From positions 1 through 55,022 of IMG/VR virus record IMGVR_UViG_3300021335_000020: a DNA stretch of 55,022 bases; one strand, 5' to 3'. The DNA is from a virus. The translations under genes were made by a program, and so were the position numbers. Positions 1 through 6,790 of the stretch are shown here, piece by piece (within the stretch, counting starts at the first letter, position 1; every line of letters begins with the position of its first letter). The notes beneath the pieces are model-generated. The model saw only the letters and a list, made by a program, of their open reading frames with translations, made no database searches and had not been told where the DNA came from.

Positions 1-1
1 T

Positions 2-73
2 TCATCAGTTACTCTTAACATTATCGATTCATCAGGGACGACAGTTAAAACGTTACGCGGTCCAGGGAGTTAA
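2..73 (+). CDS. C-terminal end of a gene that starts outside the window
   Basis: The second reading frame is open from the window edge to TAA at 71-73 and encodes 23 residues ending in VKTLRGPGS. The stop lies three bases before the next ATG at 77, the close spacing expected within a structural operon. The fragment is too short to identify. Its position suggests a virion protein. Confidence 0.5.
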   Translation, partial: SSVTLNIIDSSGTTVKTLRGPGS

Positions 74-76
74 TCC

Positions 77-1054
77 ATGGCAGTGAGAACTCCAGTATAT
101 TATGATGGTACTGACATTCGTGAAGTATCTTCATCCGATATAACTAAAATAAAAAATAGATGTGTATATTTATGGGGTGGTTCTCGCTCTGTAAACTTAT
201 CTGTAGTCGGATCCTCTGGCAATTTGCGCAGAATGGTTGATCATAGAGACACGGCAAGTGGCGTCACTAATCATGTATCTTCATTTCAAAATCCAGGCGG
301 CACAACTGACAGAGGCGCATCCACAACATATGATAGAATTAATCAGTCAACTGCAGATGGAGGAGCAGGCGATCCTGGAGACGCAAATAATAGAAAATAT
401 CCATTATTTCTAAATAGTGGCAATTTGCAAGCCATGTCAAAACAGGATATGCTTGATACATTTATTAGTCCCGCTATTGATATCTTAGTTGATGGAAATG
501 ATAGAGATGGAACTTATAGAATCCATACGGGTACATCATTAGGTAGCCATACGCTAATTAGCAGCACACCAGTTTTTATCGATCAAAGATTTAACACCGC
601 CTTTCATGGCTTAGGAGCAGGTGGGTCAAAGACTGCTGAATTATTACCAGCTTCTACTGATCAACCTACGACAATTACAAATTATTATTTACACAGAACC
701 AATCAAGGAGTTTATGACGGTACTCCTACATTTAATATACCGCTTTTTCTTAGAACAGATGATGATATTCAAACATACACGCAGTCTGCAATCGATTCTA
801 TATTATCTGACTTAATTGATTGGGCCACTTCCAGTCAAACTGGTTATAGAATTAGATATGAGGTACAGGGTTCAGGAGTTGACGGTGCATCATACGCTGG
901 TAATCAAAGAGGAAGTGCTATGACAGATACTACGTTAAATAGCTCTGCCGTTGTAAATGATCAGGACGGCGGTGACACGTATCGTTCACAAAGATTTCCT
1001 GCTGGTGGTTCAGAGACCGAAACAACCTACACTTTAAAAATTCGGAAAGAATAA
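77..1054 (+). CDS. Putative virion structural protein, 325 aa
   Basis: This is a complete frame from ATG at 77 to TAA at 1052-1054. It has no cysteine-rich, transmembrane or enzymatic motif that I recognise. The composition (rich in Gly, Ser, Thr, Asp and Asn, with alternating hydrophobic residues, e.g. TGTSLGSHTLISSTPVFI) is that of a beta-rich virion protein. The N-terminus, MAVRTPVYYDGTDIREV, looks like a globular assembly domain rather than a fibre repeat. It starts 3 bases after the previous stop and ends one base before the next ATG, so the three genes form one unit. A baseplate or tail accessory role is inference from context and composition. I do not recognise the T4 counterpart. Confidence 0.6.
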   Translation: MAVRTPVYYDGTDIREVSSSDITKIKNRCVYLWGGSRSVNLSVVGSSGNLRRMVDHRDTASGVTNHVSSFQNPGGTTDRGASTTYDRINQSTADGGAGDPGDANNRKYPLFLNSGNLQAMSKQDMLDTFISPAIDILVDGNDRDGTYRIHTGTSLGSHTLISSTPVFIDQRFNTAFHGLGAGGSKTAELLPASTDQPTTITNYYLHRTNQGVYDGTPTFNIPLFLRTDDDIQTYTQSAIDSILSDLIDWATSSQTGYRIRYEVQGSGVDGASYAGNQRGSAMTDTTLNSSAVVNDQDGGDTYRSQRFPAGGSETETTYTLKIRKE

Positions 1055-1055
1055 A

Positions 1056-1544
1056 ATGATTAATCATACATTTGTAAATGCTAGATTTATTGATACTAAA
1101 CATATAGTGTGCGAAGTACTATGGAGGGATAATGATGACGATACAATCATTAGATCAGAAAATGTATTGCGCGAAGATGGAAATACTTTATGGGAAAATC
1201 TTTTAAAAGAAACTACTTTAGAGCAAATCCTTCGTAATACCTTTGATTATAATAAAGGTGAAGAAGAAGCCTTTAAAAAAATGGTCAAAGAAATGTATCC
1301 TCCTGAGGTAATCATTGAAACTAATGAAAGACAAATTGAAGTAGAAAATAAATCTTTAGATTTCGAAAAGCTTTTATCAGGAGATCTTGAAGCAGAAGAA
1401 TTATTTAAACTTAAAATTCTTATGTTTGAAAATGAAAAAATTAAAACATTAAAAGATAAGAGCCTAAAATCAAAAATTAGAAAATCAAAGGATGCATTAG
1501 AAATTATTAATCTGTATTATAATGCCATTCAAACTTCTTCGTAA
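1056..1544 (+). CDS. Unrecognised protein, 162 aa, in a structural operon
   Basis: ATG at 1056 follows the previous stop by one base. The protein has a beta-like first 35 residues (FVNARFIDTKHIVCEVLW) and then a charged, helical, Lys/Glu-rich remainder ending in KSKDALEIINLYYNAIQ. It has no signal peptide, membrane segment or catalytic motif. The last 38 bases overlap the 3' end of the minus-strand glycosyltransferase-like gene, so the two genes converge tail to tail with no terminator hairpin between them. The function is unknown. A baseplate-associated or chaperone role would fit the neighbours, but nothing in the sequence proves it. Confidence 0.6.
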   Translation: MINHTFVNARFIDTKHIVCEVLWRDNDDDTIIRSENVLREDGNTLWENLLKETTLEQILRNTFDYNKGEEEAFKKMVKEMYPPEVIIETNERQIEVENKSLDFEKLLSGDLEAEELFKLKILMFENEKIKTLKDKSLKSKIRKSKDALEIINLYYNAIQTSS

Positions 1545-2391
1545 TGAAGTGAGTCATTTTTCTTTCTAAGACCAAATACTGTTCTCTTGTTTCAGTTCTA
1601 TGATCAAGAATTTGATGCCATGGCCCATTAATATTTACAGCTGGTACTTCATTCTTGGCAAGTAGATATGAGTAAATAGGTTCATTATTATAATCCATTG
1701 TTTCTTTAATATTATTTGTGTACATACTGTCCGGATCATTTTTAAAGAAAGTAATATTGTTTAGAATTTCTTCTAAGTCTTGAAAATAATTTAATTGTTG
1801 AATATGTTTTCGAGTTGCTCCAATAATTCCAGTATTGGTAATAGGAACTCTTGGGCTTATAAAATCATGACTACATAAAGCATGTGCAATAAAATATTTG
1901 TTGATCATTGAACGCAAGTATAATTTTTGATTGCTCCATCGTGCAATATACTTAAGAGCCTCTTCATGATAATCTTCTAGATGAACATGAATGCCTTTAT
2001 CTAAGTCATGAGCTTCGAAAAAGTTTTCTTCTGTTTCGAAAAGAACATCAAAGTCTACATACAAAACTTCATCATATTCCTCGGCTAACTTTTCCATTTT
2101 CCACAGTTTATAAAAATTAACGACGTGATATTCATTTTGCTCTTTACAATATGAATACATCAAGTCTCTAAACTGTTCGTAGTCTTTCCCATTAGTGTAA
2201 TGAAAGTAATCACAGCCATGTAAGTCAGCGTAATCTTTTTTATTTTCTATTAATCGTTCGCTATACTCATTCATTACTCGTTTTGTTTTAGTTGATCTAT
2301 CTTCAGGTTCCCAGGCCCAGTAAGGTCCAAGTTGTTTATCTAGTCTCTCCTCTTCTAAATCGATATGAATTGAAAAAATAACTCTTTTCAT
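1507..2391 (-). CDS. GT-A-like glycosyltransferase, last gene of the minus-strand cassette
   Basis: The product has 294 residues. It carries a DFD triad (residues 113-115) at the end of a hydrophobic strand (EVLYVDFDVLF), the DXD signature by which GT-A glycosyltransferases hold a metal and nucleotide sugar. An NTG motif (186-188, ITNTGIIGA) and late histidines (H259, H264 in WHQILDH) sit where metal-binding residues occur in this fold. There is no membrane segment, so a soluble cytoplasmic enzyme is likely. The ATG overlaps the stop of the upstream methyltransferase gene by four bases (ATGA), which implies translational coupling. The donor and acceptor cannot be predicted. Family-level confidence is moderate and rests on the DXD context rather than on overall similarity. 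Confidence 0.65.
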   Translation of the reverse strand: MKRVIFSIHIDLEEERLDKQLGPYWAWEPEDRSTKTKRVMNEYSERLIENKKDYADLHGCDYFHYTNGKDYEQFRDLMYSYCKEQNEYHVVNFYKLWKMEKLAEEYDEVLYVDFDVLFETEENFFEAHDLDKGIHVHLEDYHEEALKYIARWSNQKLYLRSMINKYFIAHALCSHDFISPRVPITNTGIIGATRKHIQQLNYFQDLEEILNNITFFKNDPDSMYTNNIKETMDYNNEPIYSYLLAKNEVPAVNINGPWHQILDHRTETREQYLVLERKMTHFITKKFEWHYNTD

Positions 2392-3002
2392 TTACCAATC
2401 ACCATGAATCTTTGAAAGTTATGATTGTTAATCGCTCCACTATACGCAACCCAATCTAAATTTAAATAATGAATCATATGTTCAGTATGATAAGAACAAT
2501 TAATATGTGTAGGATGATCAAAGTAATTATTGCTTTGTAGACATACCCAAGCATCTGGATTTTTATTTCGTACTAAATCAATCCAATATTGTTTTTCAAT
2601 ATGTTCTACAGAAGTTGATACGATTACATTATAAGATGAAATGTCTAGATCTTCTGCTTTTGTGGTTATAAATTGTGCGTCAATATCTGGAAATAATTTC
2701 CAAGCAATATTTTGACATTCTGGATCCATATCAATAGAGGTAATATTCATACCAGCATCTGGAAATTTTTTTCGTAAATAATATGCCATTAGCCCATACC
2801 AACCGCCAATTATCAGAATATTTCCAGCATCATGTCCATATAATTTACTTAATTCATATGCTAACCATTTTTTAGATTCAGTTTGATTTTTACTTAATGA
2901 ATGTATGATATCTTTAATACGAAACATATCTGCACCTTCGTACATTGCATTATCATATATTTCTTCAATTAAATAAAGAGCATTATGTAAAGTTTGTTCC
3001 AT
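2388..3002 (-). CDS. Class I SAM-dependent methyltransferase, 204 aa
   Basis: A Rossmann-type methyltransferase is indicated by motif I (ILIIGGWYG, residues 62-70), an acidic residue at the end of the next strand (TSIDMD, D91), and a motif-IV-like strand followed by EHIE (133-136). The length is usual for small phage methyltransferases. A helical N-terminus of about 50 residues may bind substrate. The start codon lies 20 bases inside the upstream glycosyltransferase-like gene, and the stop overlaps the downstream ATG by four bases. It does not have the N-terminal architecture or the DPPY/PC motifs of DNA methyltransferases, so a sugar, small-molecule or protein substrate is more likely. The substrate is unknown. 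Confidence 0.7.
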   Translation of the reverse strand: MEQTLHNALYLIEEIYDNAMYEGADMFRIKDIIHSLSKNQTESKKWLAYELSKLYGHDAGNILIIGGWYGLMAYYLRKKFPDAGMNITSIDMDPECQNIAWKLFPDIDAQFITTKAEDLDISSYNVIVSTSVEHIEKQYWIDLVRNKNPDAWVCLQSNNYFDHPTHINCSYHTEHMIHYLNLDWVAYSGAINNHNFQRFMVIGK

Positions 3003-3555
3003 CTAGTTCCTCATATGTCGTAACTGGTTGATCGTTATATTCTCCATATTTTTTAGAATGAATTAGATCATGATCAAAGGTATTATAATCAAATCCTTCA
3101 TGAATCATAAATCTGTCTATACCTTTATATTTTCTCATAAAGTAATCCGGATTAGTAGCAAAATGTTCCCATATATGCTTTTGTTCTTGACCTGTCCAAG
3201 TCATAACTTGACTATTGATTCGAACATCATAATTATGATTGATGGGTGTATCTTTCTTCCATGGGCAATCTACAAGAGTTAATCCATCCCACTTAAGATA
3301 AGGTAAAGGATTGTTATTAATTCGAGTATCGAGATCGAAATATAAATTTTGACCAGGCAAATCTAATTGAAATAACCATAATTTATTCCACCATACTTTC
3401 AAATTAGGACCACATGGAATTATATTACATAATACGTTCGGTTTATCTGTAATACAATAAAAATTAGCATCAATATAAAGTTTTAATTTTTCAATTAAAT
3501 ATGTGACGTGATTAGCATTGTACTTATCGCCATGTTTTACAAATAATACGTTCAT
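2983..3555 (-). CDS. Short glycosyltransferase-like protein, 190 aa
   Basis: The N-terminus MNVLFVKHGDKY starts with a beta strand. A later strand ends in an acidic triad (LYFDLDTRI, DLD at 74-76), the DXD arrangement of GT-A enzymes. The protein is shorter than typical glycosyltransferases (about 250-300 residues) and may be a minimal or partial fold. It has no membrane segment. The region after the triad (TLVDCPWKKD) resembles the acceptor side of GT-A folds only loosely. The ATG overlaps the kinase-like gene stop by four bases, and its own stop lies 20 bases inside the methyltransferase gene. Together with the 294-residue neighbour it gives the cassette two probable sugar-transfer steps. 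Confidence 0.55.
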   Translation of the reverse strand: MNVLFVKHGDKYNANHVTYLIEKLKLYIDANFYCITDKPNVLCNIIPCGPNLKVWWNKLWLFQLDLPGQNLYFDLDTRINNNPLPYLKWDGLTLVDCPWKKDTPINHNYDVRINSQVMTWTGQEQKHIWEHFATNPDYFMRKYKGIDRFMIHEGFDYNTFDHDLIHSKKYGEYNDQPVTTYEELDGTNFT

Positions 3556-4052
3556 ACGTAGTTCTCATCAAGTTTAGAAGATATTAATCTATTCATTAGC
3601 CATCCTTCAACTCCTAATGTAGTAATCATATGCATCGGCCAATCAAATCTAAGAGAATCTACGTCAATAACATAATAATCGTGGGTAGATGTCATTAAAA
3701 TATTTTCAGTAGATAAATCATGATGTAACATTGCAAAGCCTTTTTTTGCTGAAAAGTTTGCCATGAAGTATTTTATTTCCTGTAAAACTCTTAAACAATC
3801 TAAAAAGCTTTGCTCATTGAAAGATGCAGTATAAAATTGTCTCATAGATCTACCAGGAACTTTTTCCATTACTATTGATTCGTGTGCAGTAAAATCATAT
3901 ATTTTTGGTAATATGTGGTATTCATTATTAAATTCTGTATAGTTTTGTAGCCAATTGCTATTTAAAAACCTTAACCAAATTTTTGAGTGTTTAATAATTT
4001 TATTTCCATCTTCGTAAATTTCGGCATACTCTGTTTCTCTAATTAAGTTCAT
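3552..4052 (-). CDS. Small protein-kinase-fold phosphotransferase-like protein
   Basis: The ATG at 4052 gives 166 residues. An in-frame TTG at 4058 is less likely. The catalytic loop is clear: LHHDLSTENIL contains the HxD...N pattern (D112, N117), and a YVIDVDSL strand 11 residues later supplies the metal-binding acid in place of DFG. A hinge-like segment, ESIVMEKVPGRSM, precedes it. The glycine-rich loop is missing and only IIKHS can supply the nucleotide-binding lysine, so the N-lobe is reduced. Small kinases of this shape include LPS/choline/aminoglycoside kinase relatives, which phosphorylate sugars or small molecules. The gene overlaps the upstream radical SAM gene by 14 bases. Activity and substrate are inference. 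Confidence 0.65.
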   Translation of the reverse strand: MNLIRETEYAEIYEDGNKIIKHSKIWLRFLNSNWLQNYTEFNNEYHILPKIYDFTAHESIVMEKVPGRSMRQFYTASFNEQSFLDCLRVLQEIKYFMANFSAKKGFAMLHHDLSTENILMTSTHDYYVIDVDSLRFDWPMHMITTLGVEGWLMNRLISSKLDENYV

Positions 4053-5172
4053 TTTCAAGTGCTCTTATACATTTATTGATTGATTTAAAATTTTGCTTAT
4101 GATACGAATATAAACTATCGTTTACAATTTTAGATTTTATTTGTAATAGCTTTTCACATATTCCTAATATTTCTAATTGAGAAAGTGTATGTAATCCCCA
4201 ATCTTTTGTATGTTCTCTGCCGTTTCTATCATAAGTATTGATAAAAAATTCTACATTTTTTCTATGAGCATATTCGAATAATTGGTAAATGTTACTAGCA
4301 TTAATTGACATAAATGTTGAATTAAGAGTTACATTCTTATTTCCTAGCTTATCAATAAACTTTTCTACATTAGAATATGTTTCTTCCCAAACACCGCCAA
4401 CACGAATTTTTTCATATTCTTCTGGAACAATTGTATCTACCGAAATAGACAATCTTAAGTTATTATTCTTACAAACTTTTTCTACTTTCTTATTAAGAAT
4501 TGATCCGTTTGTGCAAACCATTATACTTAATTCAGGATTAATTTTTGCAATCTTATCACACAATTTATAAAAAAACTTATGAGCAAACGGTTCACCTCCA
4601 GTAAACCTTATTTCATTTAAATGTGGAATAAACTCTTCAAACTCAAGTAAAAGTTGATTTGCGTTTTCTTCTTCGTCAAATATATTAGGAGCATATTTCT
4701 TTAGAAATTTATCTCTTCCTAGCATATGTTTTGAAGACAATTCTCCCAGACACATAGGGCATGCAAAATTGCAAAGATTAGAAATTTCAAATTCAAATAT
4801 AAGAGGATAACTATTTTCTTCTAGTGCATGTCTTAGCCTCTCATTACCAGTATTTCTATCGTAATCAAGTATAGGAGGTTGCATTTTATTTTTAATTCTA
4901 GTCTTACATAATCTTGTACACCCAAAATGAAAATCAGAATTTAAAAATGCTTCTTGATACTCGTTATTTAGTTTACCAAACCAATAATCTTTTAGACTAA
5001 ACTCACCTTTTTTCCATTGTTGTTGTCTAGTCGAAAAACAACAAGGAGACATGTACCCATCTCTTCGTATTCTCATATGATTAAATGCAGCATAGCATGT
5101 AATAAACTTATGAGATTCAGGTATTGTTCTATTAGATTGAAACCAATCCCAATTATCCATTTTTATACTCAT
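4039..5172 (-). CDS. Radical SAM enzyme with N-terminal cysteine-rich (twitch/SPASM-like) domain
   Basis: The product has 377 residues. The radical SAM core begins at residue 127 and has the CxxxCxxC cluster motif (C134, C138, C141 in CNFACPMC), the GGEP motif (192-195) and a following CTNGS strand. An N-terminal domain carries C26, C44, C45, C85 and C89, the spacing expected of an auxiliary iron-sulfur cluster. In most SPASM/twitch enzymes this domain is C-terminal, so here it is placed before the core, as in families annotated as N-terminal-twitch radical SAM proteins. Such enzymes usually modify peptides, proteins or sugars. The ATG at 5172 overlaps the partner radical SAM gene by 20 bases; a second ATG four codons on is possible. 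Confidence 0.85.
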   Translation of the reverse strand: MSIKMDNWDWFQSNRTIPESHKFITCYAAFNHMRIRRDGYMSPCCFSTRQQQWKKGEFSLKDYWFGKLNNEYQEAFLNSDFHFGCTRLCKTRIKNKMQPPILDYDRNTGNERLRHALEENSYPLIFEFEISNLCNFACPMCLGELSSKHMLGRDKFLKKYAPNIFDEEENANQLLLEFEEFIPHLNEIRFTGGEPFAHKFFYKLCDKIAKINPELSIMVCTNGSILNKKVEKVCKNNNLRLSISVDTIVPEEYEKIRVGGVWEETYSNVEKFIDKLGNKNVTLNSTFMSINASNIYQLFEYAHRKNVEFFINTYDRNGREHTKDWGLHTLSQLEILGICEKLLQIKSKIVNDSLYSYHKQNFKSINKCIRALENELN

Positions 5173-6358
5173 TTAAATATGGTGCCATTTCAAAAATATC
5201 TTCGTCATTAAATCTACTAATCAAACAAAAGTCAATCCATTGCATCATTCTATTTCTAATCTCTTCATTGCCTTCCCATTTATCAATAGTTGGTTTGACG
5301 CTTAAAAGATTATTGACTCCACTTACATGTAAATCGTTACTTCTGTAATATGTATCGTTTATTTTATCATACTTTTCTAAATAAGTAAACACTTTTTTTA
5401 GACCTTCTTCAATATGATGCTCGTGCAAATAAAGAGGTGAACAATATTTTGGAAAGGTTACTAAATTTGCCATGCTAATACGATCAACTCCAGGAATTTT
5501 TTTCCAGTAATCTATCAACTCAGCAATATTCATCCAATTGTATATCGATATAGTAGATACAACAACAACTTTCCGTCCTTCTTTTGCATGATATCTGTTT
5601 ATGTTATTAACAGTCTTTTCGAAGTTGCCTCCTCTAATCCAATTATATAAATCTCCAACACCATCAATACTTGCTTGCACATGAACTTCTTTTATTTTAT
5701 GTAAAAGTTCAATTACATAATCTGTTACTAATTGAAAGTTAGTGCATATCTCTATTCTACATTGAGGATTCGTATTTGCAATCTTCTCTAAAATTTTAAT
5801 ATTATTTGGATCTGCAAATGGCTCACCACCTTTAATTGTTAAGTGCTGAAGATATGGCACAATATCTAAAACCTTATCAACATCTTTATCTGTCATTTTG
5901 TAGATATCTGTATGGAATTTATGATTTTCATTTCTCCATTCTAGTCCAACATCAACCGCCATTTTTTCATATGGTGCCCACTTTGAAGAGTATTTTCCGG
6001 AGCAAGTTACACACATTTGGTTACAAATGTTACTAGTTGTTATTTCTAGAAATCTAATAGGAATAATATCTGAATTAATATCTTCTTCGTAATTAGGAAA
6101 GTTAAATCTGTTATATGAATCAAATCTTGCAATTCGTCCAGCTTTAAAATGATCAACACAAACCTGACATTGTTTAGGCATGTCTTGTTTATTAAATCTT
6201 TCACGCATTACATTGTAAATGTCAGAATTAAAAAAAGTTGTAAGGTTGTTGATATTACTTATATGTTCTAGAGCAACATTGTCTCCAGCACAGCACAATA
6301 CGATTTCGCCAATTGGATTAATTGTTAATCCTGTTTCTGGTACTAAACATTTCATCAT
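5153..6358 (-). CDS. Radical SAM enzyme with N-terminal twitch-like domain, first gene of the cassette
   Basis: The 401-residue protein has the radical SAM motif CNQMCVTC (C112, C116, C119), GGEP at 177-180 and a CTNFQ strand further on. The N-terminal domain has C4, C22, C23, C64 and C67, matching the cysteine layout of its downstream neighbour, so the two are paralogues with the auxiliary-cluster domain before the core. It starts with two consecutive methionines at 6358 and 6355. It is the promoter-proximal gene of the minus-strand cassette. No TATAAATA late box points leftward between 6359 and 6428; the nearest sigma70-like match is weak. The substrate is unknown, and no small precursor-peptide gene is visible inside the cassette. 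Confidence 0.85.
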   Translation of the reverse strand: MMKCLVPETGLTINPIGEIVLCCAGDNVALEHISNINNLTTFFNSDIYNVMRERFNKQDMPKQCQVCVDHFKAGRIARFDSYNRFNFPNYEEDINSDIIPIRFLEITTSNICNQMCVTCSGKYSSKWAPYEKMAVDVGLEWRNENHKFHTDIYKMTDKDVDKVLDIVPYLQHLTIKGGEPFADPNNIKILEKIANTNPQCRIEICTNFQLVTDYVIELLHKIKEVHVQASIDGVGDLYNWIRGGNFEKTVNNINRYHAKEGRKVVVVSTISIYNWMNIAELIDYWKKIPGVDRISMANLVTFPKYCSPLYLHEHHIEEGLKKVFTYLEKYDKINDTYYRSNDLHVSGVNNLLSVKPTIDKWEGNEEIRNRMMQWIDFCLISRFNDEDIFEMAPYLNEYKNG

Positions 6359-6367
6359 ACTACTATG

Positions 6368-6375
6368 TATAAATA
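6368..6375 (+). promoter_or_regulatory. T4-type late promoter box (distal of a tandem pair)
   Basis: The sequence is a perfect TATAAATA, the octamer recognised by gp55-type late sigma factors in T4. It lies 61 bases before the ATG at 6429 in the divergent gap between the radical SAM cassette and the fibre block, and is followed 16 bases later by a second copy. Confidence 0.6.
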
Positions 6376-6391
6376 GCTACAACAGACTTTT

Positions 6392-6399
6392 TATAAATA
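6392..6399 (+). promoter_or_regulatory. T4-type late promoter box (proximal of a tandem pair)
   Basis: This is a second perfect TATAAATA. A start about 6 bases downstream would give a leader of roughly 24 bases for the gene at 6429. It points rightward into the fibre block only. Confidence 0.65.
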
Positions 6400-6428
6400 C
6401 AGTAAAGTTTTACTAACAGGTTTATTTC

Positions 6429-6779
6429 ATGGCTAGATACGAAGAACTCACAATAGACAAGGGCTCAGACGTCGCCTTCGAACTTCATCTCAACAATGAT
6501 GATGGAAGCGTTAAAGACTTGTCCGGCTATAGTGGCTCAGCAAAAATGAAGAAGAGCTTTAATAGTGATAGCGACAATACTTATGCTTTTACTGCTGTCA
6601 TCGCCGACCCTGCCACACAAGGTATACTCACTTTAACTATGACTAATACTCTTACCGACACAATTAAAGCTGGTCGTTATGTATTCGATACCGAAATTTC
6701 TTTTAATGATAGTGATGGAAATGCTATTGTAGAAAGAATTCTCGAAGGACGAATTCACGTTACTCCATCTGTAACTTAA
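6429..6779 (+). CDS. Small Ig-like virion protein, 116 aa
   Basis: The protein is an all-beta domain (residues 5-112) starting MARYEELTIDKGSDVAFEL and ending in GRIHVTPSVT. Its layout resembles the N-terminal baseplate-attachment domains of siphophage BppU-type proteins and a family of small structural proteins common in marine T4-like phages. It has no enzymatic residues. It is the first gene after the tandem late promoters and lies 11 bases before a very large fibre gene. I infer a connector or cap that links fibre to baseplate. That role is not proven by the sequence. Confidence 0.6.
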   Translation: MARYEELTIDKGSDVAFELHLNNDDGSVKDLSGYSGSAKMKKSFNSDSDNTYAFTAVIADPATQGILTLTMTNTLTDTIKAGRYVFDTEISFNDSDGNAIVERILEGRIHVTPSVT

Positions 6780-6790
6780 TAGGATAAAAA

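Noticed and set aside
2388-3002. Reading the methyltransferase as a DNA methylase for restriction evasion
   Set aside because: It lacks DPPY, PC and target-recognition regions, and its neighbours are sugar and radical enzymes.
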